Shown: positions 33,440 to 42,368 of the stretch, one piece after another
Layout: each line of letters opens with the position of its first letter
Position numbering within the stretch: the stretch's first letter is position 1
Origin: Mycolicibacterium moriokaense
GTDB lineage: Bacteria; Actinomycetota; Actinomycetes; Mycobacteriales; Mycobacteriaceae
DNA length: 64,000 bases
Reading direction: 5' to 3'
NCBI RefSeq assembly: GCF_003201655.1
Contig: NZ_QJJU01000002.1
Span: 310,001 to 374,000, forward strand
Made by a program: the position numbers and the translations under genes
Notes under the pieces: generated by a model
The model's database searches: none
The model's input: only the letters and a program-made list of their open reading frames with translations
Told to the model about the DNA's origin: nothing

Positions 33440-34482
33440 ATCCCCTTGGTATTGATCAGTTCATTGAACGCCTCGCTGAGCGCGTCGCCCTCCGATGATT
33501 CGCCTGCCGTACGTGCGGCTTCGGACAACACCACGTCGCCGACGCGTTTCAGGTACGGCCATGCGATATCAGGGGGCACTCCGCCGCACAGCGGCGACAG
33601 GTTGAGCATCCCGCCCCTGCGCACGATGTCTACAGCTGCCGCCGTGTCGATGATCCTGTGCGACTTGAAATTTTCCCGAAGATCGGCGACGTCGCAGGCG
33701 GCGGAGACGCCTGCGGACACATCGTTGTCCGGATTCCACTTCGCATAGCCGCGAGCATCATGGAGAAGATAGTCGCCGAGTTCGTCCCATGCGGCGTCGA
33801 CGTCGTCGGCGACGAAGGTGACCCAAGGGGTGTCTGGGTCCGGGAGATACGTCATCCCGGGCTCGTGTCCGTGCTCACGACATGCCTTGTCGTAGACCTC
33901 CCGCATGCCGGGCACAGTCCCGTTCGCCAGCATGCCCAAACCGTTTCTGCCCGCTCGACGCGCCGCCGCGAGGCTCGCGCCGCCCCACATCAACGCCGGT
34001 CCGCCCGGCGTCTGGGGTGACGGCGTCACGTTTATTCGCCGTCCGCGGTGGACGACGGGCTCGCCGGACAACAACGCGCGGAGCAGCGCCAGCTTCTGAT
34101 CCGCAAGCTTGCCGCGCACCGCGCGATCGAGTCCGAAGTGCTCGAATTCCTCGGCGCGGTATCCGATGCCGAATACGTATGACGCCCGCCCCTTGCTGAT
34201 GATGTCGAGCACGGCGATGTCTTCGGCGAGCCGGACGGGGTCATAGAACGGCAGAATCACCGTCAGGCTGAGCATCAACCGCTCGGTGCGGGCCGCGATC
34301 GCCGAGGCGAGAATCAGCGGCGACGGAAGGTAACCGTCTTCGGATCCGTGGTGTTCGCAGAGCACCGCTGCCAGGCAGCCGTGGTGTTCAGCCCAGGCGC
34401 ACATGTCGATCGCCGCCGCGTAGAGGTTCGTCGTCGGGGCGCCAAACGCCGGCGCGCGCATATCAAATCGGATCGAGTACAT
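33436..34482 (-). CDS. LLM-class flavin (F420-type) oxidoreductase, copy 1
   Basis: 348 residues with the luciferase-like TIM-barrel pattern: AEHHG...AVLCEHHGSEDGY near the N-terminus, ASAIAARTERLML, DPVRLAEDIAVLDIIS and GRASYVFGIGYRAEEFEHFG. In mycobacteria such proteins mostly use F420 and reduce or oxidise carbonyl or alcohol groups. The start ATG 34482 follows GGAGG. It resembles copy 2 at 35592-36560 along its whole length, so the pair is an old duplication. It sits between the DapB-like gene and the P450 gene with a GTGA overlap to the latter. Confidence 0.88.
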   Translation of the reverse strand: MYSIRFDMRAPAFGAPTTNLYAAAIDMCAWAEHHGCLAAVLCEHHGSEDGYLPSPLILASAIAARTERLMLSLTVILPFYDPVRLAEDIAVLDIISKGRASYVFGIGYRAEEFEHFGLDRAVRGKLADQKLALLRALLSGEPVVHRGRRINVTPSPQTPGGPALMWGGASLAAARRAGRNGLGMLANGTVPGMREVYDKACREHGHEPGMTYLPDPDTPWVTFVADDVDAAWDELGDYLLHDARGYAKWNPDNDVSAGVSAACDVADLRENFKSHRIIDTAAAVDIVRRGGMLNLSPLCGGVPPDIAWPYLKRVGDVVLSEAARTAGESSEGDALSEAFNELINTKGM

Positions 34483-34495
34483 CGTGGCCTCCAGT

Positions 34496-35569
34496 TCAAT
34501 CGAACGCGTAGCGGGGCAGGGTGTTCGGTATGTCGAGCGAGCTGAGCAGTCCCGCGGGAGCATCGACGACATAGGGAATCGCGTTGACGACCCGCATGGC
34601 CGTGGCCGCCATCGCGGCGTGCCCAGCGCCGTGGCCCTCGGCCTCACCCAGGTTCATCGAGCAGTGAATGTCAGGATCGCCGGTGATGTCCACCCGGTAA
34701 GTGGCGTCGAACTCCGATGTCAACCAGTCTGGCGCGACGTCGCGCGCCATCCGGATGATGTGCTCGATCACGATGGCTTCGCGGCCGTTCACCACACCGG
34801 CGGCGCGTGTGCACACCGCACCACACGTGCCTGCCGGGATGGTTCCGAACGCGACCTCGATATCCCTGTCTGTAGTGCGCCTGTCGAGCGAACAGCGGAC
34901 TTCGGAGACCTCGACTCCAAGGCCGGCCGCCATCAGGTAGATCGGTGCCTTCCAAGCCATTTCGATGAAGCCGGGGGTCTTGAGCATCGGTTCGAATTCG
35001 AGTGGGTGGCCGAATCCCATACCGTTCATCATCACGTCGGCGACCGGATAGTGGTCGTTCAACGCAACCTCGGTCACCTTGAGGCAGTCGATCGTCTTGG
35101 ATTGAGTCGCGAGAAGAAGCGCGAGTTGATCCGATCCGAACCCCGGGAATATCCCGGACGCATAGAACGACACATTGCTGGCCTTCGCCGCCGCCTCGAG
35201 TTGGTCGCGCCATTCGGGCGAGTAGTACGCGGGCGGGTAGACCAGGCTGGTTGAGCTCGTCGACACAACATTGATTCCTGCCTCGAGCAACCGCAGATAA
35301 TCGGGCACAGCCGCCGCGTCGCGTTCCGGCCCGCTGGCGGCGTACACCACGCAGTCGGGCCTCAGCGCGATAAGTGCATCAGCGTCGTTGGTGGCCGCCA
35401 CACCGATAGGGTCTCCCCCGGCCAACTCGCCCGCATCCTTGCCGACCTTCTCGTCGGAATGCACCCAGACGCCCACGAGGTCGAGGTCCGGTCTGCGCCG
35501 GATCGCGTCGACGGCAATCGATCCGACACCACCCGTCGACCAGACCACCGTTGAAAGCGGTGTTGTCAC
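34496..35569 (-). CDS. DapB-like NAD(P)-dependent dehydrogenase (NAD(P)H-dependent amine dehydrogenase family), intact copy
   Basis: 357 residues beginning with an unusual Rossmann entry, VVWSTGGVGSIAVDAIRRRPDLDLVG, then CVVYAASGPERD, as in the dihydrodipicolinate-reductase-like group that databases name amine dehydrogenase family. The reaction in mycobacteria is not established. It lies between the two LLM genes on the same strand, 13 bp before copy 1 and 22 bp after copy 2. The frameshifted homologue at 36685-37783 is very similar, so this copy may supply the function for both. Confidence 0.85.
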   Translation of the reverse strand: MTTPLSTVVWSTGGVGSIAVDAIRRRPDLDLVGVWVHSDEKVGKDAGELAGGDPIGVAATNDADALIALRPDCVVYAASGPERDAAAVPDYLRLLEAGINVVSTSSTSLVYPPAYYSPEWRDQLEAAAKASNVSFYASGIFPGFGSDQLALLLATQSKTIDCLKVTEVALNDHYPVADVMMNGMGFGHPLEFEPMLKTPGFIEMAWKAPIYLMAAGLGVEVSEVRCSLDRRTTDRDIEVAFGTIPAGTCGAVCTRAAGVVNGREAIVIEHIIRMARDVAPDWLTSEFDATYRVDITGDPDIHCSMNLGEAEGHGAGHAAMAATAMRVVNAIPYVVDAPAGLLSSLDIPNTLPRYAFD

Positions 35570-35591
35570 GAGGTCTCCTCACTGTTGCGGG

Positions 35592-36560
35592 TCATGCGCG
35601 CTCGGCCGCCATCACGGCGCGTTCGAGGTAGGGCCATGCAACCTCGGGCGGGACACCGCCGCAGAGCGGCAGAAGCGGCAGCGGCTTACCCGCCCGGATG
35701 TAGGCGGCCGCCTCGTCGACCGTGAAGATCCGGTACGGACCCTGCGCCCCGCGCAATTCGGTGACGGTGTCGGCGCGAGAGATGCTGGCGACGGAGTCGT
35801 CGCCATGCCGGTACGACGCGGCGGTAACAGCATCGTGAAGAAGGTAGGGCCCAAGCTCATCCCAGGCGGCGCGCTTATCGTCCGCGACGAAAACAGTCGT
35901 CGGCGCACCAGGAACGGGAAACTGGATCACGCCCGGCTCACGTCCATGTGCACGGCATTTCGCCTCGTAGAACTCCTTGAGGTCTGGCGAGTCGGTTTGG
36001 GAGATGAACCCGAGACCGAATTTCGCCGCACGCCGCGCCGCCGCCTTGCTGCCTCCCGCGACGAGCATGTACGGGCCTCCCGCTGTGGCAGGGGCGGGGG
36101 TGACGTGGATGCGCCTGCCGCCGTGGTCGACCGGTTCGCCCGTCAGTAGCCCAAGCAAGAGCGCGAGCGACTCGTCGGCTAACTTGCCGCGCTCGTGCTT
36201 CTCCACCCCGAAGTGCTCGTATTCCTCGGCGCGATGGCCGATTCCGAACGCGTATGAGACGCGGCCCCTGCTGATGATGTCCAGGACGCTGATTTCCTCG
36301 GCCAGCCGGACAGGATCCCAAAAGGTGATGGGCACCGCGGCGAGCAGGATGGCCAGCTGCTTGGTGCGGGCGGCGATCGCCGACGCGAGGATGTGTGGCA
36401 CCGGCAAGTGCCCGTCCTCGGTGGCGTGATGTTCGGACAGCACCGCGATCACCGCCCCCCGCGTCTCAGCCCACGAGCACATGTCGATGGCCGCCGCGTA
36501 CAGGTCAGCCGCCGGTGCACCCGCCTGGGGCGCACGCATGTCGAATCGAAGGGTGAACAT
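35592..36560 (-). CDS. LLM-class flavin (F420-type) oxidoreductase, copy 2
   Basis: 322 residues with the same landmarks as copy 1 (AVLSEHHATEDGH, ASAIAARTKQLAIL, DPVRLAEEISVLDIIS, SYAFGIGHRAEEYEHFG) but a shorter C-terminus. It is the first gene of the leftward LLM-DapB-like-LLM-P450 operon, and the frameshifted DapB-like gene lies divergently upstream. An inverted repeat in the 124-bp divergent gap is a possible operator. Having two LLM enzymes with DapB-like partners suggests two parallel or successive redox steps on related substrates. Confidence 0.88.
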   Translation of the reverse strand: MFTLRFDMRAPQAGAPAADLYAAAIDMCSWAETRGAVIAVLSEHHATEDGHLPVPHILASAIAARTKQLAILLAAVPITFWDPVRLAEEISVLDIISRGRVSYAFGIGHRAEEYEHFGVEKHERGKLADESLALLLGLLTGEPVDHGGRRIHVTPAPATAGGPYMLVAGGSKAAARRAAKFGLGFISQTDSPDLKEFYEAKCRAHGREPGVIQFPVPGAPTTVFVADDKRAAWDELGPYLLHDAVTAASYRHGDDSVASISRADTVTELRGAQGPYRIFTVDEAAAYIRAGKPLPLLPLCGGVPPEVAWPYLERAVMAAERA

Positions 36561-36621
36561 CAGCGCATCATCCCGACTCGGGTGGTCACGCCGAACGACT
36601 CTAACCTAAAGTTTGTTCTGT

Positions 36622-36643
36622 TTTAATAGTGGTTGCTTTTAAA
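36622..36643. promoter_or_regulatory. Inverted repeat in the divergent LLM / DapB-like promoter
   Basis: TTTAATAG and CTTTTAAA match as inverted arms in seven of eight positions around TGGTTG. The left part, TTTAATAGTGG, agrees in 10 of 11 bases with the left half of the palindrome at 18304-18319 and its flank. The surrounding 60 bp are distinctly AT-rich for this genome. It may be a second target of the TetR protein at 18.4 kb. Confidence 0.45.
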
Positions 36644-36684
36644 CTGAGGATCGAACTCTGTCGGCGACCGATCGAGGAGGAACA

Positions 36685-37783
36685 ATGACGCAAGGTAAGC
36701 ACCGTGTTGTGGTCTGGTCGACGGGCGGCATTGGCTCCATCGCGATCCGCGCCGTCCACCAACGTCCCAATCTCGACCTCGTCGGCGTGTGGGTGCATTC
36801 ACCGGAGAAAGACGGCAAAGACGCTGGCGAACGGCGAGCCGATAGGTCTGGCCGTCACGACGGATGCCGACGCGCTCATCGCGCTCAAGCCCGACTGTGT
36901 CGTCTACGCCGCGAGTGGTCCCGAGCGTGACGCGCTGGCGATTCCTGACTACGTGAAGCTTCTCAGCGCGGGAATCAATGTGGTGACAACGAGCACGACG
37001 CGACTGGTCAATCCGCATGCCTACGAGCCTGCCGAATGGCGGGATCAGCTCGTCGCAGCTGCGAAGCAAGGCCAGGTGTCGCTGTACGCGTCGGGCATCG
37101 AACCGGGGTTCGCCGCGGACTACCTGCCGCTGGTGCTGACCACGCAGTCGTCACAGATCGAGAAGATCCACTCCTACGAGATCGGGTTGTACGACGACTA
37201 CGGGATTCCGGACATCATGAGCGATGCCTTGGGGTTTGGCCGTCCGCTTTCCTACGAGCCCTGGATCAGCATGCCGGGCGCCATTGCGGGCGAATGGCAA
37301 GGACAGCTCCGCTTGGTCGCCGACGCGCTCGGTGTCGAGATCCAGGAGGTGCGTGAGACGTTCGACCGCGCGGTGACAGACCGGACGTTGGAAGTCGCGA
37401 TGGGCACCGTCGAGGCCGGTACCTGCGGTGCGCTACGGATGCAGGCGATCGGCGTCGTCGACGGGCGCGAGGCCATCGTCATCGAACACGTCACCCGGCT
37501 GGCACCCGACGTCGCACCAGACTGGCCGACGCTTCCGAACGCCCTCGGTTATCGGGTGGTGATCACCGGCACACCGGACATCGACTGCACAATCGACGCG
37601 ATGCTTCGAGACCGCAAGAAGGCAGGCATCGAAGGCATGACATCCGGCGCCGGGGCCATGGTGGCGACGGCGTTGCGTGTCGTCAACGCCATCCCGTATG
37701 TCGTTGCGGCGCAACCGGGTTTGCTCAGCTCGGTCGATCTGCCGTTGACGATTCCCAGGGGCGCCTTCAGCCAATCGGGGTGA
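36685..37783 (+). pseudogene. Second DapB-like dehydrogenase, frameshifted
   Basis: Reading begins well at ATG 36685 after GAGGAGG and follows the intact paralogue through WVHSPEKDGKDAGE. The frame then changes near 36826-36831, and the rest (NGEPIGLAVTTDADAL to the end at 37783) continues in another frame with full similarity. The paralogue has ELAGG at this point. The sequence GCTGGCGAACGGC fits loss of eight bases between two GGCGAA copies. All other regions look intact, including IVIEHVTRLAPDVAPDW, so the loss is recent or is a sequence error. The stop overlaps the convergent secreted-protein gene by 17 bp. Confidence 0.8.
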
Positions 37784-38261
37784 GCGTGAATGGCATTCTG
37801 ACATTCAGCCACTTGTTGAAACCACATCCGCCACTTGGGCCGATGGTCTGGTCCCAGCCAGTGATCTTGGACCTGTCCGGGTAGCCCCTCCAGAACGTGA
37901 AGGCCTGCTGCCCTGGGACCGCGGTGCCGTCGTCGCACTGTTCCCAGTTCTCCACGGTCCGACTGACCTTCCAACGGCCGCTCATATAGACAAGGTCTGC
38001 GCTCCAGCCCTGATCGCTTGTGACGCGTCCGGTGCAATCTTGGTACGTCGTGCAGTTCGAGGTGACGGTCCACGTTTGAGTGACGCTCACCTCGTCGTGG
38101 AAGGACTGGTTGGTCTTCGCCCATTGGCCGTCCGAGAATGCGGTGTACGTACCGTTGATCGCAACGCCGTCGTTCGGGTCCGCCTTGGCGACGGGCGTCG
38201 CGCACACACCCAAGGTCACCGTCGCAGTCGCTGCACATGCCAGCGCCTTTGCGAACATCAT
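37767..38261 (-). CDS. Small secreted cysteine-containing protein, last gene of the mce operon
   Basis: 164 residues with a Sec signal peptide (hydrophobic to about residue 25, cleavage after AKA before DPNDG). The mature part has four cysteines (SNC, QDC, EQC, GGC), enough for two disulfides, and many aromatic residues. I do not recognise a characterised family, though similar short secreted proteins are common in mycobacteria. Its ATG overlaps the mceF stop (ATGA, 38258-38261), so it is made with the Mce complex and may act with it in the cell envelope. Confidence 0.75.
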   Translation of the reverse strand: MMFAKALACAATATVTLGVCATPVAKADPNDGVAINGTYTAFSDGQWAKTNQSFHDEVSVTQTWTVTSNCTTYQDCTGRVTSDQGWSADLVYMSGRWKVSRTVENWEQCDDGTAVPGQQAFTFWRGYPDRSKITGWDQTIGPSGGCGFNKWLNVRMPFTLTPIG

Positions 38262-39865
38262 CGGTCGGCCCTGTAGATCAGGTCCTGCCAGGTCTTCGCC
38301 GGGTCAACGAGGTCGGTCTGGCGGCCCACCTGGCCGTCCGCCGTGGCGTACTGGCCTGTCTGGGGATCGTAGTGGGCAATGGCAACCGACGGACTGGGGC
38401 CAGAAGTGTTGGTGCGGAACGCGCTTGGTGCCGCTGCGGGGGCACCCCCCATATCCGGTGGCGCAATGCCGTCGGTCGGCGGGCCCACGGGAACCGGCGC
38501 CGGTCCGGGCGCTTGCGGCGCAACCGCGTCCGGCGGCGGTGGTGGCCCGGCCCCTGGCGGCAGTGGCGTTCCTTCTGTCGGCGCGAATATCCGGTCGTTG
38601 TAGTCAACCCGGTCATCTGGCGGTATGCCCTGTGCGATCAGGTTCGGATCAAGCGGTCTCGGGCCGAGCGCGTGCTGTCGCATCACCAGCGGCTGGTAGG
38701 GCTTGTCGCTGTAGCACTCCTGCACCGTCGGGGCGCGCTTGCCGGGCACACCCATGCAGGGGTAATTGCGCGCCCCGCGTACGACGATCGGCGAATCCTG
38801 TGGGAGTTTGCAATACAGCCCGTCGGGAGTGTCGACCGTGTCCAGATCTGCCGGGGACCGCCACTCCGACGGCGGCAAGAAGCCGACCGTGCACGGCGGG
38901 GGGTCCTCGATCGAAATCCTGAAGTCGCCCAGCGCCATTCCCGTCGCGTTGTTCTCTGGAGCCGAGGACTGGATGAAGGCCACCAACGGGGGCAGCAACA
39001 CCAGAACCTGCTCGAGCGATGGCCGGTAGGTCACCGCGACCTGGCCGAACGTCGTCATGTTCGCCAGCAATACCGGCAACGTCGGTTTGATCTGGTCGAA
39101 CAGTCGTGAGACTTCGTTCGCGGCGTCGGGACCCTGCTGCAACAGTGTGCGCACCTGAGGATCGTTCGCCGCCACCTGCCCGGTGATCCCGGCCAGGCTG
39201 TGCGCCCACAGCCGGAGGTCGTCGGTTGTCTGGGCTTGCGAGTCGAGAAGTGGCCCAGTGTCTTCGACGAGCGTCGAGGTACGGTCGCCCACTCGGTTGA
39301 GATCGCCTGAGATCTTCGACGACGAGTCGATCAGCGAGCCGACGTCGTAGTCGGATCCGTTGAAGGCATTGAACGATTCATCGATCAGGCCGGTCAACTT
39401 CTCTTTCGGAATGCTGTTGATCAGCGTGCTGATTCGATCGAGCATCGGGCCGACCTGTTGCGAAATCTTGCTGTCGGCCATGGGGATCACCGAACCGTCC
39501 TGCAGGTATGGCGGTGACTCCGTACGCGGTAGCAGTTCCACATACTGCTCGCCGATCGCGGAGACGCTGCGCACCTCGGCCGTCAGGTCGGCGGGAATCT
39601 TGGGAGATGTGTTCAACGTCAGGGTGGCCGTCGCCTCGTTGCGCGACACATCCATGTCGGTCACCTTGCCGACCTCGACACCGCGATACGTCACATTGGC
39701 GAACTTGTAGAGGCCACCCGAAGCCGGAAGCTCGACCTTGACGGTGATCTTGCCGATACCAAGCAACGTCGGCACCTGCATATAGGCGAACACCATCACA
39801 AGAATGCCGACGATCGACGCGATCGTGAAGAGCGCGAGCTGGATTCGGACAAAGCGTGACAGCAT
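38258..39865 (-). CDS. mceF: MceF-type Mce protein
   Basis: 535 residues: one N-terminal membrane helix (about 5-27), the MlaD/Mce domain (ITVKVELPASGGLYKFANVTYRG to about 115), a long helical part predicted as coiled coil, and a proline-rich C-terminal tail. The helical part would build the tunnel of the Mce hexamer across the periplasm. Start ATG 39865 joins mceE as TGATG. The sixth position in the mce order and lack of a lipobox support mceF. The series number of this operon cannot be told by eye. Confidence 0.88.
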   Translation of the reverse strand: MLSRFVRIQLALFTIASIVGILVMVFAYMQVPTLLGIGKITVKVELPASGGLYKFANVTYRGVEVGKVTDMDVSRNEATATLTLNTSPKIPADLTAEVRSVSAIGEQYVELLPRTESPPYLQDGSVIPMADSKISQQVGPMLDRISTLINSIPKEKLTGLIDESFNAFNGSDYDVGSLIDSSSKISGDLNRVGDRTSTLVEDTGPLLDSQAQTTDDLRLWAHSLAGITGQVAANDPQVRTLLQQGPDAANEVSRLFDQIKPTLPVLLANMTTFGQVAVTYRPSLEQVLVLLPPLVAFIQSSAPENNATGMALGDFRISIEDPPPCTVGFLPPSEWRSPADLDTVDTPDGLYCKLPQDSPIVVRGARNYPCMGVPGKRAPTVQECYSDKPYQPLVMRQHALGPRPLDPNLIAQGIPPDDRVDYNDRIFAPTEGTPLPPGAGPPPPPDAVAPQAPGPAPVPVGPPTDGIAPPDMGGAPAAAPSAFRTNTSGPSPSVAIAHYDPQTGQYATADGQVGRQTDLVDPAKTWQDLIYRADR

Positions 39866-41025
39866 CAGCCACCACCCCCGGGTTCCCATGGCGCCGGATC
39901 GGTATTCGGGATCGGGCCGAACGGCGTTGACGTGCCGACACCGAGTGGGAACTTGGTGTAGTACGCGTCGTAACCTGGGTCGCCCGGGGCGGGGATCAGC
40001 GCTGCGCGGTCCTGCCCGAGCCGCGTGCCGAGGAGAAGCCCCCGCTTTATCCGGGCGTTCGTGAGATCGATGTCCACGAAGAGGTTCACGTAGTCACCGC
40101 GGACGCCACGGTCGATGAGGTTCTGCGTCAACGGGAACGTCGGGATGTACGCAAGTGCGGTGTCGATCGACGGGCCGACGTCCGCGAGCGCTTGCAGAGT
40201 CGGTGCGAGGTTCTGCAGGTTTTTCACGAGGTCGGCCTGCGTATCGCTGATCACGCCGGCGACGGTCTCACTGAATGTGCCGAGATGTTCGAGCGCGGTG
40301 GTGATCCTGGGTCGCTCCTTGATCAGGACGTCCAGCGCAGGCGGAATCTTGTTCAACGCACGGGCGAGGACCTCTTGCTGGCCGCCGAGCGTCGCGGAGA
40401 ATCGGTTGAGCTCGTCGATGGTGGCGATGATGTTGTCCCGCTGTTGATACAGCGTGCCGACGAACGTATCGAGCCGGGTGATCAGATCGCGCACGGCGTC
40501 CTGGCGTCCCGACAGCGCTTCGTTGAAGTTGTGGACGATGTCGCCGATCTGTCCCAGTCCCCCGCCGTTGACAACGGCCGCCAGTGACGACAACGTCCGT
40601 TCGGTCGACGGGTAGGTCGACGAACTGTCGAGACCGATCGTGGCGCCCGGCTTGAGTCGGCCTTCCGGCGCCTGTCCCGGCGGAGGATCGAGCGCCACGT
40701 GCATCGACCCGAGCAGGCTGGTCTGTCCCACAGTGGCCACCGCATTGGCAGGCACGATGACATCGGGCTTCAGTGACACGTCAAGTTTGACGTGCCAGCC
40801 GTTCAACGTCATCTTCCCGACACTGCCGACAACGACGTCGTTAATCAGAACCGGCGAATTCGATTCCAGCGTACCGATGTTCGCGACCTCGACGTGGTAC
40901 ACGGCCGCATCGTTGCCGCGTCCCACAGTTCCAGGCAAGGGCAACGAGTTCACGCCCTGGAATGCACATCCGGTGACTGTCAGCAATACCGTCGAACCGA
41001 TTGCAAGAACCCGGCGAATGATCAT
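39865..41025 (-). CDS. mceE: MceE-type Mce lipoprotein
   Basis: 386 residues with a signal sequence and lipobox LTVTGC at about 16-21, as expected for the lipoprotein subunit of a mce operon. The Mce domain follows (VANIGTLESNSPVLINDVVVGSVGKM), then the helical region and a short glycine-rich end. It overlaps mceD by ATGA (41022-41025) and mceF by one base. It should sit on the outer face of the membrane as one of six subunits of the lipid-conducting tube. Confidence 0.9.
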   Translation of the reverse strand: MIIRRVLAIGSTVLLTVTGCAFQGVNSLPLPGTVGRGNDAAVYHVEVANIGTLESNSPVLINDVVVGSVGKMTLNGWHVKLDVSLKPDVIVPANAVATVGQTSLLGSMHVALDPPPGQAPEGRLKPGATIGLDSSSTYPSTERTLSSLAAVVNGGGLGQIGDIVHNFNEALSGRQDAVRDLITRLDTFVGTLYQQRDNIIATIDELNRFSATLGGQQEVLARALNKIPPALDVLIKERPRITTALEHLGTFSETVAGVISDTQADLVKNLQNLAPTLQALADVGPSIDTALAYIPTFPLTQNLIDRGVRGDYVNLFVDIDLTNARIKRGLLLGTRLGQDRAALIPAPGDPGYDAYYTKFPLGVGTSTPFGPIPNTDPAPWEPGGGG

Positions 41026-42368
41026 GGCTGTGGCCTCTCGGCTGGCAACAACAGGTCAGGCAACGTCGGCGCCTCCGATACGGGTGCTGCGGGCGGGGGT
41101 CCAGGAAGCGGGCCGTAGCCCGGAGGCGGTGCCACGTCGCCCATGCCGGTATATGCGGATACCGCGGGCGGGTCCGTAGGCGGTGGGGGCGGTTGTCCTT
41201 CAGCGTCTGGCATGAGTCTCGGTTCGCTGTATCTGAGCATGTACGGCGGCGGATTCGACGTCAGGAACGGATTGACCGGGAACGGCAGATTGTTGAAGTT
41301 CAATTGGCGCAACGCGGGTCCGAGGTACTGCGAGCACAGCTTGGAGGATTCCGGAGAGGTGACGTTTCCGATGGCGCCGACCATGCCGCAGATGAACCAC
41401 ACTGGGTTCGACATGTTGCTGAGTACGAACACACCGCTCGCGGCACCGGTGCGCGGGTCGAACATGTTGTAGGCGTTCGCAATCCCATGCGGCGCGGTGT
41501 GCAGCACGTTTTCCAGGTCCATGCGGTGATCTGCCAGGTTCTGGGTGACGTTCGCGAGCCGCTGGATCTGCTCGGCGGTCTTGTCCCGCGTGTCATGAAT
41601 GAAACGCGTTGTCTCACCGACGACGTCGGACAGGTTTTTCAGTGCTGCGTCCAGGTCGGACCTGCTGTCGTTGACCACGCTGGTCAACGTCGCGAACCGG
41701 TCCTGGAACTGCACGATCTGGTTGTTGCTGTCGCGTAGCGCGGTGACGAAGGTCTGCAGGTTGGTGATCGTGTCCGCGATGTCGCCGCTGCCCCTGGCCA
41801 GGATGCGTCCCACCCCCGACAGCTGAGCAAGCGTCTGGCGCAGCTTGTCGCCGTTGCCGTCCAACGCATTCGCAGCGCTGTCGATGAACCGGCCGACGGA
41901 TCCGGTCGACATACCGTTGTTGGGACCCAATTCCGTTGCGAGCCGCATCAGTTGCTCTTTGACTTCGTTCCACTCGACCGGCACGGCGGTGCGTTCGATC
42001 GGAATCACTGCGCCGTCATTCATCGTCGGGCCCGATCCGTACGCAGGTGCGAGTTGGACATAGCGCGCCGAAACGAGGTTTTGGGCGACGATCACCGCCT
42101 TGGCATCGGCGGGTACGGGAATGCCGCGGTCGACGTGCATGGTCATCTTGGCCTGGGTGCCAACCGGGTCAATGGAAGCGATGGTGCCCACCTTCACCCC
42201 CGCGATGCGGACCTCGTCGCCGGGGTAGATCGCAGTTGCCGTGGTGAAGTAGGCGGTGATCGACTTGGGCGCCAAGATGGTGTGCCGAACGACAATGGCC
42301 GCGCCGCCAACGAGAATCGCGGCCAGCACCACTGCAAGCCCGAGTTTCAGTAACCGGTTCTGAGTCAT
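41022..42368 (-). CDS. mceD: MceD-type Mce protein
   Basis: 448 residues from ATG 42368, which joins mceC as TGATG. There is one membrane helix (about 8-28), then the Mce domain (AYFTTATAIYPGDEVRIAGVKVG), the helical coiled-coil region with QLMRLATELGPNNG, and a tail rich in proline. The order after mceC and before the lipoprotein identifies it as mceD. The upstream frame from 42383 adds only a few residues and is not used. Confidence 0.9.
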   Translation of the reverse strand: MTQNRLLKLGLAVVLAAILVGGAAIVVRHTILAPKSITAYFTTATAIYPGDEVRIAGVKVGTIASIDPVGTQAKMTMHVDRGIPVPADAKAVIVAQNLVSARYVQLAPAYGSGPTMNDGAVIPIERTAVPVEWNEVKEQLMRLATELGPNNGMSTGSVGRFIDSAANALDGNGDKLRQTLAQLSGVGRILARGSGDIADTITNLQTFVTALRDSNNQIVQFQDRFATLTSVVNDSRSDLDAALKNLSDVVGETTRFIHDTRDKTAEQIQRLANVTQNLADHRMDLENVLHTAPHGIANAYNMFDPRTGAASGVFVLSNMSNPVWFICGMVGAIGNVTSPESSKLCSQYLGPALRQLNFNNLPFPVNPFLTSNPPPYMLRYSEPRLMPDAEGQPPPPPTDPPAVSAYTGMGDVAPPPGYGPLPGPPPAAPVSEAPTLPDLLLPAERPQP

